This document shows positions 13,201 through 25,553 of a stretch of 64,000 nucleotides of DNA, in pieces. Position 1 is the first letter of the stretch; each line of letters starts with the position of its first letter. The position numbers and the translations under genes are program-made. Origin of the DNA: Sipunculus nudus. Lineage: Eukaryota; Annelida; Sipuncula; Golfingiida; Sipunculidae. The DNA lies in contig CM049315.1 in assembly GCA_026874595.1 (NCBI GenBank), positions 40,194,164 through 40,258,163 of the forward strand, read 5' to 3'. The notes under the pieces were generated by a model, which had not been told where the DNA came from, made no database searches, and saw only the letters and a program-made list of their open reading frames with translations.

Positions 13201-14976
13201 TGTAGCTAAATGCCCATATGTTTTAAACAAAACGGTATAATTTAAAAACAGTGAATGCTTGATCAGAGGTACCGATTGACTAGTGAGGATGTTATATTTT
13301 ATTAAACAGTAATAACTTGCATAAAAGAAGTACAAGAAGTTATAAATTACTAATCTATGACTTGTCATCGTGACATCATGGAGCGTGATGGAGGTAAGGC
13401 CGTGGATACGAGTCGCGCGCCGAGTCGGATCTTTGCGTGGAGACACTCGGCCAAGATCCTCCCCATATGATTGGACTCTCTTTACCAAGGTTTACGAGGT
13501 GTTGTAGACTTCCGCCAAGAGAGCTCATTACCGCCATACGGCATACGGCATTGTAAGAAATGTTCTATAAAAAATTCCTAGATCCGCTTAGTGACCAGGT
13601 ACACCCCCCCCCCAACCCCAAAGGTAAATAATCAAAATCCGTTAATAAATTTTTTAAGTAATGTTGCTTTTTAAGTAATGCTGTAATGACAGACAAACAA
13701 ACCAACGCCGCCAAAACATAACCCCCGCTCATTATGATTAGTTATACATGCTTGGATTGTTACGTATGTTACCATGGTGATAGAAAAAGGTTACCTCCAG
13801 GATAGAATATTGCAAAGAAACAGGAATGCTCGAGCAGCGGGTCGATGTTGAGCGAAATTTAGTGTCGTTGAGGTACTTGATATTCTGAGTGGGTGGGGGC
13901 ACTGGGATCTATATGAATAACTAACGGCAATCGTTTCAAAATGTTACACTCCGGGTAATTATTCTTGAGCGGAAACAATGTGGGCCCCATGCTTACTTCA
14001 TTTCCCGGGAGTGATATCGGTCGCCATCTTAGTCGAGAAGGGAGATAGAATCGGCGGACAAGAAGTAATATCTACGCGGTTCCTTAGTGCATTGGTCTAC
14101 TAAAAGCCATCACTTTATGTGTAGACGGTCTGATGAAAACTGACAGACTGATACAATCAATCTTTCCCCTGCTACATGTCTTCCACACAGATAGAACACT
14201 TACCTACCAGAAATGGAAAATGGATTCACACATTGCATGCTGTTAGCGATAATAAGCCATTTTATACAAAATGAGCAACATATAAGAATAGCTCATTACA
14301 TGATAACAATAATATAAAACATCTAATCAAAACCGGCTACGTAATATTATCACAAATGTTATTGTGAACCAGACATTTAATATTCCTGTTTAAATTCACA
14401 TTATGATTCTCGATTTTTTATTGAATGGATTTATATACGTATTAACAAAACTTCTCTGTAGTTTTAATTCAAGATGTTTAAAATGAATATTGTAATTACA
14501 ATAATCATGCATGGTATAACGAATGTAAACCGTTTTCCTTTGTAATTTTTATACCATAATTGCTTCTCTAGAGGTGCTGTATTTCATCGAATGAATACCA
14601 GTTGTCGAAACAACGGCAAAAAACTACGGCCCTGTTGTTATGGTTCTCTTTCCAAGATAAAAAAAGCATTACATCCTTTATTTAATCGCATCGGTCAAAA
14701 GCCTCAGATTTGATTGTTCAACAGAAAATTTTGAAAAAAAAAATTACCTCATGTTAATGAAGTTTTTTTTCTCTTTGATATCACGTTGTAGGCACAAGCG
14801 AGAAAAGATAATGCTGCTCAAACTGCGTTTTGTAACAGTGGTTCATCTTGTAATTTACACTTATCACGTGATTACATGTTGAAGATTTGAGTGCGCTTTA
14901 CGTTATTTTTAGTACCAAAACAAGACGAATGATTTATTAAAGGGAAATAGATTTTAACACAGAGAAATTCTTTTTT
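10227..14976. other. Intronic, non-coding DNA
   Basis: Continues the large intron. Includes a (TA)n tract near 12905-12930 and homopolymer C runs at 10949-10960 and 13603-13613. The stretch 11090-11330 is less AT-rich, free of visible repeats, and carries several TAATTA/CAATTA-type sites; it may be regulatory. No supported exon. Confidence 0.4.
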
Positions 14977-15065
14977 ACGATAACCAGTGGCTTAGGTGGG
15001 GTGGCAGGGGCGGTCCGCCGGGCGGCACATTTGGGGGGGGGGGGGGGGGGTAGGGGACGGCTTTT

Positions 15066-15812
15066 CGAGAAATTAGTATAATGAGTGACACAAGGAATTC
15101 CTCAAAAAATACAAATTTGTCGTTTTTATCCCATCTTCAAGTATTCCAGGGATTATAAACTGGACAATGGAACCTACCAAATGATTAGTGAACGATTTGT
15201 ACATTTTTTGGGGCGGGATTTCTGGGATTTAGTATAATCAGTGGCAACAGAAGTTCTCAACAAGTACAAATTTGGCCTTTTTGTTCCATGTTCAAGTATT
15301 CCATGGATTATAAACTGGACAATGGAACCTACCAAATGATTAGCGAACGATTTGTACATTTTTGGGGCGGCATTTCTGTAATTTAGTAAAATCGGTGGCA
15401 TAAGGAGTTTTCAAAAAGTACAAATTTGACTTTTCTGTCCCATGTTCAAGTATTCCAGGGATTGTAAACTGGACAATGGAACCTACCAAATGATTAGCGA
15501 ACGTTTTGTACATTTTTTTTATGGGCGGCATTTCTGGGATTTAGTATAATCAGTGGCATAAGGAGTTCTCCAAAAGTACAAATTTGGCCTTTTTGTCCCA
15601 TGTTCAAGTATTCCAGGGATTATAAACTGGACAGTGGGACCTACAGAATGATTAGCGAACGTTTTGTACATTTGTGGGGGCATTTCTTGGATTTAGTATA
15701 ATCAGTGGCATAAGGAGTTCCTTAAAAAGTTCAAATTCGGCCTTTTTGTCCCTTTTCAATAATTTCAGTGATTAAACAGTTGGCAGTGGAACCAACCAAA
15801 TTATTTGCGGAC
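15066..15812. repeat. Satellite-like tandem array, five copies of about 155 bp
   Basis: Five head-to-tail copies share the anchors TTTAGTATAATCAGTGGCA, GTACAAATTTGGCC, AAGTATTCCAGGGATTATAA and GGACAATGGAACCTACC, with the unit repeating about every 150-160 bp. The last copy is the most diverged. The array lies wholly inside the hAT-type element. Minus-strand open frames across it are repeat translations. Confidence 0.85.
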
Positions 15813-15871
15813 GATCTCTATAGAGACAAGCTATACGCAAAAATGAAATACATATCTGTAGTTATTCTTTG

Positions 15872-16156
15872 TTAAGATCTGTGATCTTGCAATGTCAGAA
15901 CACCATCGATAAACCGACCAATCATGCAAATAGCCTGCATTTCAGAGCGGTCGTTGTTTACAGAAATCCCTAGCAGCACCTGATAGTCACCAGGGAAAAA
16001 CCCTGCCAGAAGACCAATGGCACCAGGTAGTGGGGATGGGATGTCTGTCATACACATTGTGCGAAAAATATTTTGAATTCCCGAAATTCCAGGATATTTA
16101 AGCAGCCTGAAACAACCTGAAACGCGCTTTTTCCACGATTCTTCATACTCTAACAT
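15872..16156 (-). pseudogene. Possible transposon-derived coding remnant
   Basis: A minus-strand frame of about 94 codons inside the hAT-type element, with Gly, Pro and Met at ordinary frequencies and no low-complexity run. Its 3' end (15870-15946) is repeated, with changes, at 16332-16411, where the frame is not kept. The position inside the element suggests transposon coding debris, but I recognise no transposase domain, and a chance frame cannot be excluded. Confidence 0.3.
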
Positions 16157-17066
16157 CAGTCTTGTTAAAATACAGACGTTTACACTATCGTGTATACAAT
16201 AAGTACTACCTATAAATGCCTGTGTGTTTTGATTATGTTTTAATGTTTTTGTTGTAGCCTTGAAATAAAGTATGCTTTTAACTTGGAGGATTTTTTAATT
16301 AAAAACAAGCTATATGCAAAAATGCGTATTATTCTTTGTTAAGATCTGTGGTCTTGCAATGTCAGAACGCCATCGATAAACCGACCAATCATGCAAAAAG
16401 CCTGCATTTCAAGTCAGTTTGTCCAAACAGTGGATTTTTATGTGAAAATATTAAACATGCCCTGCCTACATATATAGGCTTAACTCATGAATTACGCTTT
16501 TTTAGTAAAGACTAAAGTGCCTTACATGCAGCAGAACAATGCATATCTCAGTAGCTCTATTAGGTGTACCTGCTGTCATATGCGTTAACAAGAGGTGGAA
16601 TTATAAATATGACAAGTCATTTGTATACTTTGAGAATGGAATAACACTCACCAAATAAAGTTTTTTCCCAAGCTGAGTATAAAGTAATCATGAATTGTGT
16701 TTACATGAATGATGAAAGTTTAATTTCACACATTATATGTGTATCCTGCAGTGTAATCTGTTTATAGTTACAATATTAGTTTTATTCCTTTCTGTTCACT
16801 TCATGATGAAATATAATTGTTTGAGCTTCGAGCGATCTTTTGATTTTCATTAGCAAAGAGATGTCTGCTCTTTAATATGTGGCGGAAGTATTCCCTGCCA
16901 GTCAATCCATATAATTGCGTTTTGGTCAAATACAAGCCTGTAACAAGGACATTTGACACGAAATATTTCAATTTGTTATCCAGGTTTGTAATGTTTTGTT
17001 AGAGGGGCGGCAATTTCTAAGACCGCCCAGGGCGGCAATGAGGCTAGTTACGGTGCTGACGATAAC

Positions 17067-18679
17067 TGTATACCTCCATGGCTGAGCATTATCATGTGTT
17101 CGTTCATTATTCAAATACAATAGGCAGTTTATACTGAAGTCCCCTTGGTTGTGGTCTAGTATTTATTTCAATAAAATTTGTAAATGCAAAATGAAATATT
17201 TTATGATATTTTTGAACGAGTAATAACCCAGGCCTTCAATTTTACTCAGAAATAAAACAAAGTATTCTCAGGAACAGCCATATATTTTAAATAGTTATGT
17301 TGTTCAACAAATAAATTTGTGGTTTTCCTGTTTATGCTTTCCGTACGACTGTTTCTTGCGGGGTCTATTCCTACATTTCATGGAATTTCGCAACGTGACT
17401 TCTGCCATAACACTATTTTTACCATTTGATGGGCCATATAAAAGCAGACCTCCGCATCAGAGGGTCAGATTGGGATATTAAATGGTCTGGCAATATTGTG
17501 AAAGGTATCCGAAATTAACTGAACAATTTGCTGAAGCATCGGACATTGACTCCTGTTAGCTCTCTTTCGTCCTTATGTAAGATGCCAGATCCCTCCAGTC
17601 GAATTCTTAGGTTTTCAAGTAGGGCTGGGGCCGGGATGTTATGTGGATATATCGATCGATGCAAGAGAGACTATACGATTATCAATGGCCCTGACGAGAA
17701 TCATTAGACATTTGTCGATGGCAATGGCAAGTTTAAAAATAGATGATTAAATGCATTTCTTGTTGGGAGTGTTAATAATATTAACACATCTCTAGACATG
17801 TTGAATGAAGTTGCGTTTTCGTTGGCCTTAACAAGACCGGCGGCACTTACTGTATCATAACTTATACCCGTTGCCACGTAATTGGAATATTGTCATAAAA
17901 ATACGGTATTATATACTGTATTATCATTAATGTGTTGTCAAAGTAACTGAAATACTAAAATATTTTGCCGATAACCTCGTGGTGATAATAGGTATTTTGT
18001 CTTTATACTGCAGTCATATATTTACATATATAAAATATTTTCGAACACCAGCAGTCTCGGGAGAGGCAACCGAGTTTTTAGGTCCGACTTTCCGCTGTCT
18101 CGCTGTGCGAATCTTACCGGTAATTGTGCGTCGAGGGACAGGTTTTTGGCAACCAAAAGTAATGAGTTACGTGACCATGCAACAGAAACATAGAAAAAAA
18201 GATTAACGTGAGTGTCAGGAACATTTTAAATCCCCGAATGATAGTCTGAGCGCTGACAAATGCAGTGCCGCATGACAGTCGGTCCAGTTTGTTACCATAT
18301 ATTAAATCAAATATTATGATGTTAATATAGTCGACTTATGTGTCCAACTCAGCGGCAAGTGTATACATTGAATGAAATAAAGGCCTTAATATAAAGTAAC
18401 AATAATCAATTAAAAAAAACAATGTTCTTCATGAAACTGTTTAATTTATTTGAATTGAACGTCAGACTTTTTTTTAATTTAATTGTCTTTCTTATAGGAT
18501 GTGATACTTCTATTTTGTAAGGATTCTCCAGTAATCATATAATAAACACAATAATTACTGTAGTATTCATGAATAAAAACAATAAAAAAACTAGTTTACA
18601 TAAGGTTGAAAAGTTTAGTTTACGGTTTAAACTATGACACACAGGAAAAGGTTTTTATCAATATGCACAATGAAACCAA
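17067..18679. other. Intronic, non-coding DNA
   Basis: AT-rich intronic sequence between the hAT-type element and the tandem repeat at 18.68 kb. No repeat of note or supported exon was found. Confidence 0.4.
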
Positions 18680-19375
18680 AATCACCGATTGTACTCTGGC
18701 GGCCATATCTGATTTTTAGCAAGTCTGTAATTCAAAAGGGGTCCTCATAGGTATACCCATCATCCCTGTGAATAAGAGGAAGATCAGGCATGTTCTTGAT
18801 GAGATATTTCGCGCGAAAGAAAATCATCGATTGTAATTCAAGTGGTCTCGAGCCCTCATAGACACCCATTATCCCTTTAAATCAGCAAAAGATCTAGTAT
18901 ATTCTTGTTGAAATATCGGGTATTAAATGAAAATCAACGATTTTGCTCTGGTCGCCATATTGGATTTCCGACAGACCTGTAATTCGAGAGGAATCGAGTC
19001 CTCATAGGCACCAATGATCCCTGTGAAAATGATCAAGATCAAGCATGTTCTTGCTGAGATCTCGCGTGGAAAGAAATCACCGATTGTGCTCCGGTGGTCA
19101 TATTGGAATCCCGACATACCTTTAATTCAACTGGTCTCGAGCCCTCACAGGTATCATTGAACCCTGTGAATATGAGAAAGGCCAAGCATGTTCTGGTTGA
19201 GATATCCTGCGCAAAAGAAAATCACCGATTGTGCTCTGGCGGCCATATTGGAATTCCGACAGGTCTGTTATTCAATAATTCTGGAGCCTTATAAATACCA
19301 GTGATCCCTGTATTTGAGAAAGATCCAGCAGGTTCTTGTTGATATGACGCACACGAAAGAAAGCGTCACTGACGG
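18680..19375. repeat. Tandem array of about 145-bp units
   Basis: The phrase CACCGATTGTGCTCTGGCGG followed by CCATATTGG and a CCGACA-type stretch recurs at about 18683, 18936, 19079 and 19224, with a partial copy near 18826. Each unit carries ATCCCTGTGAAT and AGCATGTTCTTG anchors. Units are 10-20 percent diverged by eye. A GACG tetranucleotide run closes the array. Confidence 0.8.
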
Positions 19376-19394
19376 ACGGACGGACGGACGGACG
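19371..19394. repeat. (GACG)n / (CGGA)n microsatellite
   Basis: Six perfect GACG units directly after the 145-bp tandem array, a combination often seen at the ends of dispersed repeats in invertebrates. Confidence 0.9.
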
Positions 19395-19905
19395 AACTGA
19401 CATCGTGATCACTATATGGCACCGCTTTTCAAGCGGGGCCCTTATAATGAATATATAGTGAACATATTATAACTTTTATAATATCACTTTCCATCCATAT
19501 CTAAAAAAAACAAAGGAGGCTGGATAATTAAATATTTTTCTCATGTTATGTACGTTACTTAAAAACACTACTGGGCCTAGAGAATTCCAGAACTTCCAAC
19601 CACCATCAGATTAATTGGAATTAAAAAAACATAAGATGTTCGTCGTGTTGTGCATGTCATAACACACAGTCCTTAGACCTCAGGAAAAAGCTATTGTTGA
19701 CCATAGACCTATGCGTTTATAAGTTCATTTTAAGTGTTAATGATAGTTACGCATTAAAAAGTAAGCCCTCATAAAGGAATGAATTAGAAAAAAAAGACAG
19801 TGGGTGTTAAGTTGAATGATTTTTTTATTTGTAGTGTAGGAGGGGAATATGATCAAAACTCCCCATTGACCTTTACATTCATCCTGTTTTTATTTTTTTT
19901 TTCAG

Positions 19906-19965
19906 GATTGACGACAGCGGTTTTCGTCCTGTTTTCCTTGTTGTGTATATCAATGATCCTCATGG
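19906..19965 (+). CDS. TMEM272-like gene, exon for first membrane helix
   Basis: Follows a strong acceptor (long T tract then CAG at 19903-19905) and ends before donor G|GTAAGT-like GTAAG at 19966. The 60 bases encode a hydrophobic helix containing TAVFVLFSLLCISMILM. The phase is 2 in / 1 out: GA completes an Arg codon with the exon at 5918-6086, and the final G joins GA of the exon at 20912 to give Gly. The resulting junction MGIKYLKQCPLQPKIPIYL matches the characteristic loop after helix 1 in TMEM272-family proteins. Confidence 0.8.
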
Positions 19966-20439
19966 GTAAGTTATTTTATTAATTTTCTCAATGAAAGTGG
20001 TCTTGGTTCCCTCAGATAATGAATAATTTGGACAATATGGCGCCTGATTAATTTGTAAAATGATGTCAGTTTGCAATGATGTGTATTTTGGATTTCAATC
20101 ATACTTGATTGAGCTCGAGGGCTTTGATTGATTTAATTTTCAGCTTTCACGGTTAGATGAACGATAACTTCACGATTCACTGATTTAATGTCAAATAAGA
20201 CGAATAAGTGTCCACACTGTGCAGATTTCGAGCAGGGATTATAAATACTTAAAGGTCACTGGTTGACAGATCAATGAGTTCTCGCTATTTCAATCTCGCC
20301 CACCCTTTGTTTAATCAAGCACTCGAGAAATTTATTATCCCCATGGTTCCTTTCAATCATGAATATTCATGAAATCAGGCGTTTTGTCCATTAAGCTTGA
20401 TTTTAGCACGCAGTACGAATTTCTGCTTTTCATTATTCA

Positions 20440-20640
20440 ATAACTGAATGAAAATAGGACATTGAAATATATATACAGAGACAGAGCGAAAGAGATGAAT
20501 GAATAGCGATTTGGTTCAGTGTACATATAGATGGAACTAAAATAAACAGAAAAGTAAGTTCACTGCTGATGCGAAGCGAATCATGATCTTCCGATTTCCG
20601 GTCGGCTGCTTTAACCACTAAGCTACAGCAGATACCCGAC
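20440..20640 (-). repeat. tRNA-derived SINE-like sequence
   Basis: On the minus strand the stretch starts with GCTGTAGCTTAGTGGTTAAA, a perfect Pol III A box (TAGCTTAGTGG at 20615-20625), followed by a tRNA-like anticodon-arm remnant and a degenerate B-box-like GATCATGATTCG around 20576-20588. This is a typical tRNA-derived SINE head. No clear 3' tail was identified, so the downstream limit is approximate. The open frame across it is a SINE translation. Confidence 0.55.
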
Positions 20641-20911
20641 CCCTGTGTGTTTTTGCACACTTTTATGGGAACCAGCGAAGTGACGTCACGGTAGTGAGGT
20701 CAGATTGCTATACAATATATTTGTGTATATATATGCGGAATCCTGTTTTAAAATAAAGGATGATAATGATCAGAATCTGCGGATATTTGGCATAGATAAA
20801 TGACAACCCTCATTTCTGTAAATCATGTTTTAAGTTTTTAAGATCTTACCATATATAATGTATTATGGTAGCGTACACTATTTATAATGAACTGTTTATC
20901 ATTTTCTATAG

Positions 20912-21333
20912 GAATCAAGTATCTGAAGCAGTGCCCGCTACAACCAAAAATTCCAATATATCTACTGGTGGGTGGAAGTTTTGGAATGGTGAAGACAGCT
21001 TCGATTCTCTGGGCTCAGTCGCGATATCGGTCATACGAACTTATTGACGACACCAATGACAGCACAGAAGAAACTAGTTGGCTTCAGACATTCTCTAGTG
21101 AGATTGCGCACACGGTGCTGACGTGCTTCCTGGCTGGGTGGTTCTGCGCCGGAAATTATTGGGTGTTCCAAATATGGCCGCCGCATTACCGGCCGCTTAT
21201 GCACCAACCACAGCGATTCTGCGACAAAGGTCTCTACATCTTCTCATTTACCCAGATAATCACGTGTCAGGTATCAATCCTTGCATTCGTGGTCTTGATT
21301 TTGGCTATATTGTGTTTCTATCGGTGTAAGTGA
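20912..21333 (+). CDS. TMEM272-like gene, terminal exon with membrane helices 2-4
   Basis: Acceptor TTTTCTATAG at 20902-20911; open to TGA 21331-21333. The exon encodes the family hallmarks: KYLKQCPLQPKIPIYLLVGG after helix 1, then helix 2, a cytosolic loop with Asp/Ser/Thr residues, helix 3 ending in WFCAGNYWVFQIWPPHY, a Cys-Asp loop, and a last hydrophobic helix near the C-terminus. With the two upstream exons it gives 216 residues and four membrane segments. TMEM272-family proteins are small multi-pass proteins of unknown biochemical role, often multicopy in invertebrates. GTAAGT at 21326-21331 next to the stop could be a donor to a further exon; the stop reading is simpler. No AATAAA is obvious close by. 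Confidence 0.85.
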
Positions 21334-24233
21334 TCACCCGAGGCACACTGAGTCGTTCTTGCGTTGTGACGTAATATATTGTGACGTAACATGGTTACGT
21401 ATAATCGTAACACGTAAGTGCCATTAAGCACAAAAGCGAGTTATCGAACCGGAAGTTGCCTGTCTCAATAATGAAAGGGAATGACCTGTTGGTAATATAT
21501 CAGTGGTCGACTGAGGACATACAAAAATATTGAAAGAAGATATTTATACCCCTAAATTGGCCCCGAAACAACTTTCAAACTTGATAAAACACCGGGTCCT
21601 GAAGAATATGAACGGATACACATATTGCTGCCGATTAATCTTAATTTCTCAATTGGTAGACTCGTAGTCTTAACGTTTGCACTTTTATTTAAATAACCAA
21701 TCGATTTAGTTACGTTTTAGTATACGCTCTCACATGGGTCAAAAACTCACGCTTACGTATGTAACTAGTTAATATACAGTTTGAAAACCGGAAAGACAGA
21801 TGGATGGCAATTAACTTACATATCTCTTTTATCTGAACATCATAGTTCTGTATATATGTGTAAGACTGGTGAGTAAAACAATAACCGGAGCGCTGAACGT
21901 GGTACAATTTTGCTCTGCTCACGCCCCTTCACTGCGGCTACTTTTCTTCTTCTACCGAGAGGTTTTATACGTATGTACATATACATGTTGTTGTTTTCCT
22001 TTGTTTGTTATGCCTGGAATAAAGTTATACTTGAATATTCTGCATATTTGCTGAAGACGTTTATTGTTTATCGTTTATCGTCTCCACCAAAAGCTGTCTA
22101 GGTGTTGTCAGTTTCAGTCGAAAGAAAAATTATTCAAATTTGTTTAAATTATACTAATTTCGTTTTCAACTCAACTTCAATAACTATGTGATAATAAAAC
22201 AATAGTTTACTCTATTTTGATTGTTATAACTTTAAAGCAGTGATGTAGTGGAGTCCACACCCGATTCCAGTATAAAACATTTTAAATGCAAATTTGAGAT
22301 TGTCATGTTTTTGCCTTATTATGTTAGTTTAAACATGCTTTTTAGTTAAATGTTCTTTTACAGTTAGCTCCCGATACACAGCTAAACCTTCACAAATATT
22401 TACAAGTCCTTATATTTTGTGACAGTTTTGAAGTATTCCTGAGTTCTCGAGCCCTTACTTACGAGTCCGAGTAAAAAATCAGAACCCTCGAGCCCGGAAA
22501 AAAAACATTCCGGACTGAATGGAATAGAAATATTTGACAAAGAATTCAAATTTACATATATCCTATTTACTTTTGTGATCAAAATGTCTCCTGTATGGCT
22601 GGGGCTGGAATGGTAAAATAGCACCATTCGACCACGATTATTACAAACATTTGAAACGATATTTTTATATATAATTGTACAGCTTACGTCGCTACCAGAT
22701 GTGATTGTTTATAACGACACATTTCAGTGTCTGTGACATGAATATGCTGTCGACCTCTTGTTCATTATTCATATAAATACCTATAGCCCTAGGAGCTGCT
22801 TCATAATTAGCCGGGAAAAAAGTTCACGGATTAGATTATGTGTTTTCATATTTTGTATGTGAGTGGAGTAGTTTCAATTAAGATAATTAATAAAGGGTTT
22901 ATTAAGTTTGGAGAGTGATTTGTATAATGAGACTGCGTTGTTGGAGGTCTGCGCTGTCTGGTTGTTGTATAATTATAAAGAGCTATTTACCCGGAATGCA
23001 CGGATGCCCCTGATGCGAAATAACCTTATACTTGTAACCAATAAATTACTTAGATCGTGTAGGCACTTATCATGAAATGACGAGTAATATGAAAGCTTCA
23101 AAATAAATTACCAACAAGGGAGGCAAGTGCAATTTCTTTTTATGGACAACAACCCTCGCTCTGTGTCACCACCATAAGAAAACATGGCGTTGATTGACAC
23201 GTTCTCTATAATTGATAATTTTGCAGGTGAACGTCATCAATCTCCTCGGCTCCAGATTTGGCTCCTGAGTGCGGGTATTTTCATGGCAATAACCTTCGAG
23301 TCATTAATAATTAACCGGCCTCGGCCAAATCCCTGCGGTCTCCTAACGTGAGCTATCTTCCCGGCTCTGATGAATTTATTATCCACGCCTACAGTGTAAC
23401 TTTAATATTAACATTTCAGCGGAGCCAACCGATGTTATATTCTGAACCAAAACAGCGTCATAACAAAACACTTGCAGAATCAATCGGGGCATTTGGAATT
23501 ACACATGAGTATCCTTGATGAATTCCGTTATCTAAAATAATTTGATTGCTTCGTTCTGTAAATTAATATTGATTTCCTCGTTAAATTTGCAATCTGGATT
23601 ATTTGCAATGTGACTTAATTTGATTTTTTATTTGCAAATATTAGATAACGTAAATACATGGCTGGGAAAGGAGTACAATATTACAGGCATAAGCATACCC
23701 TTTATTAATAAATACTTAATATTCAAAATACATGCATTCAAAATTATTGTCTGAATATTTGTTTTCTTTCCTTTTTTGTCCTGGACTAATTCAAAATATT
23801 TAGTATACAATGTTTAAAAATTTATTACAGTTGTTATTTAATTTTCTAGTTTGTTTTAAAGTGATATTCATATTTAAGGAGTAGGTGTAAAATATATAAA
23901 AAAAAAAACCTTACTGTCTCACTTGTTTATGAAAAATATGTTTTAATGTCTGATCATAAAAAAAGGGATCAATAAAGCTTCCTAATAAGATGTGATTCTC
24001 TCCGTGATGGAAAAAAAACATAAATATAATCGAATTAAAAATGATCTTAATGATCCTCCATCAAATATGAACACACGATCAACGTGATAATTGTCTATAG
24101 CAAAGATAGTCACATAGTATAGGCCACATACACGACTGTTCTTTGTCTGTTCATTTACCTTGGTTCTCCGTTTTGTTTCCGCTTGTCTCTCCTCATATAA
24201 AGTAACTTTATATGAGGATATATAAAGTAACAT
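21334..24233. other. Non-coding DNA downstream of the TMEM272-like gene
   Basis: AT-rich with few repeats. The part 23160-23500 is compositionally more complex and carries ATTAATAATTAA and related homeodomain-type motifs; it looks more like conserved regulatory DNA than a gene. A perfect 12-bp inverted repeat with a 3-base loop lies at 24191-24217 (CCTCATATAAAG ... CTTTATATGAGG). No supported coding region. Confidence 0.4.
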
Positions 24234-24411
24234 CAGTGGCGGATCCAGGGGAGGTCCTGACCCCCTCCTTTTGACTTTTATTAAAGGTTTTAAACTAATT
24301 TATCAGGGCTGGACTCCTCCCTTTTTTAATCTGGGGGACCGTTTTTTCGGTTTTCTTATAAGACTTCCTGGGTTGGACCCTCCCCTTTCTAAACTCCTTG
24401 ATCTGCCCCTG
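24234..24411. mobile_element. Short hAT-like MITE
   Basis: Starts CAGTGGCGGATCCAGGGG and ends GATCTGCCCCTG, imperfect inverted complements typical of CAGGGGCGGATCC-type MITEs. AACAT lies at both borders (24229-24233 and 24412-24416). It is 178 bp with no coding capacity; the open frames on both strands here are element translations. Confidence 0.65.
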
Positions 24412-24416
24412 AACAT

Positions 24417-25553
24417 GCATTTAGTTTTTAGGCTGATCAAGATGAAGTCAGACAAATTCATACCAACACAAAGTTTTACAAAAAAAAAGTAAAATAGACC
24501 GAGACTCAGATGTTTTAAAACTTTGTCCTTCCAGACAAAAGACATTTGAACTTAAGAAACTTGCAGGAAGCATACAGCAATGAATAATATAGAGTATAAT
24601 ATTTTTTTAAATAAATCTTAATTAATTTCAAATAATTATGACAGATAATGATTTTTAAAGGGATACAGTTACGAATATTGATCAACAACATTGCCGAGGA
24701 ATTGGTGGGTACACAGATACACGAATGATAGGAGGGGTGAATAATGGTGATATATGTAACCTAATTAATTTTCTCATGGAAGGAGAAAATCAGGTTAACC
24801 TTTATTTGCAAGATAATGTCGTCGTCCAGGTCTAACCATCCTTCAAAGGCGGGCTCCTTGTACAGGTGTTCGACAAGAAACTCGTCATTTTCAAGGCTGT
24901 TAATTTTCTCTGATGACATCCGTTACTGTTCCTGACTTAACTAGCTTACTGATCTCTCCACAAGTGGCCATTATCTGCATCTCACCTGTAGTTATAGAAT
25001 TATTGCGATGACAGTAATATAAACATTTTTTTTAAACAACAACGTCTTTGTTACATCAAAATATGGTTACATTGAACATACCATTAGCAAACACGACAAT
25101 AAGAATATTAATACAGAAAAGGCTCAAAATTAATATAACTTGATGTGAAAAACTAAATGTTGACAAATATTTATATACTAAAACTCATAACACATTTACA
25201 TACTTGAATATAATATGCAAAGACAGTCTGTTATTATATTTTCTTTTAGCTGGTACCAGGTGAAACATTAAATTAATATAGGCTGTCCATACCGTTTTGA
25301 TTTTTCTGTTTCAGTCGTGTTGAACTGTTTTTCTCTGTCAGGCCCAATTACTTCTCTGCCTTCCGCCTTGTCACTTGAAACATTCTCAAATATTCGTTCT
25401 GGGCTGTCTCAGAATGTTACAGAAAAAATAAACCCCCTTGTTATAGGATGTAAGTGAACAACTAGCTATACACGTAGATATCTTTGTTATATCATTATAA
25501 AATTTCCCGGTTTTTAGATATAAAATACAAAATATATATATAAAGATTAAAAT
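24417..25553. other. Non-coding DNA
   Basis: Mostly AT-rich. The block 24690-25010 is richer in complexity and holds CTAATTAATTTTC, AGGTGTTCGAC and CAGGTGT-type motifs without repeats, so it may be regulatory. No exon with clear borders. Confidence 0.35.

Larger units (their letters stand above)
14985..17058. mobile_element. hAT-type element with perfect 8-bp target duplication
   Basis: The element begins CAGTGGCTTAGG and ends CTAGTTACGGTGCTG, so both termini show CAG...CTG ends with imperfect inverted repeats and adjacent GGCGG/CCGCC-rich stretches. It is flanked by a perfect 8-bp direct duplication ACGATAAC at 14977-14984 and 17059-17066, diagnostic of hAT-like insertion. The 2074-bp interior contains a satellite-like array (15066-15812), an internal direct duplication (15870-15946 and 16332-16411), and a minus-strand frame of uncertain nature. 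No transposase with a catalytic triad is seen, so it is presumably non-autonomous. It lies in the intron of the TMEM272-like gene. Confidence 0.8.

Noticed and set aside
13171-13488. 105-codon minus-strand frame
   Set aside because: No splice context or domain; the 3' half is AT-rich and it lies in a long intron.
15174-15531. Two similar minus-strand frames of 63-75 codons
   Set aside because: They are translations of the 155-bp satellite units, not a duplicated gene.
24303-24545. Overlapping frames on both strands with Pro/Gly-rich ends
   Set aside because: They read through a short MITE at 24234-24411; no gene signal.
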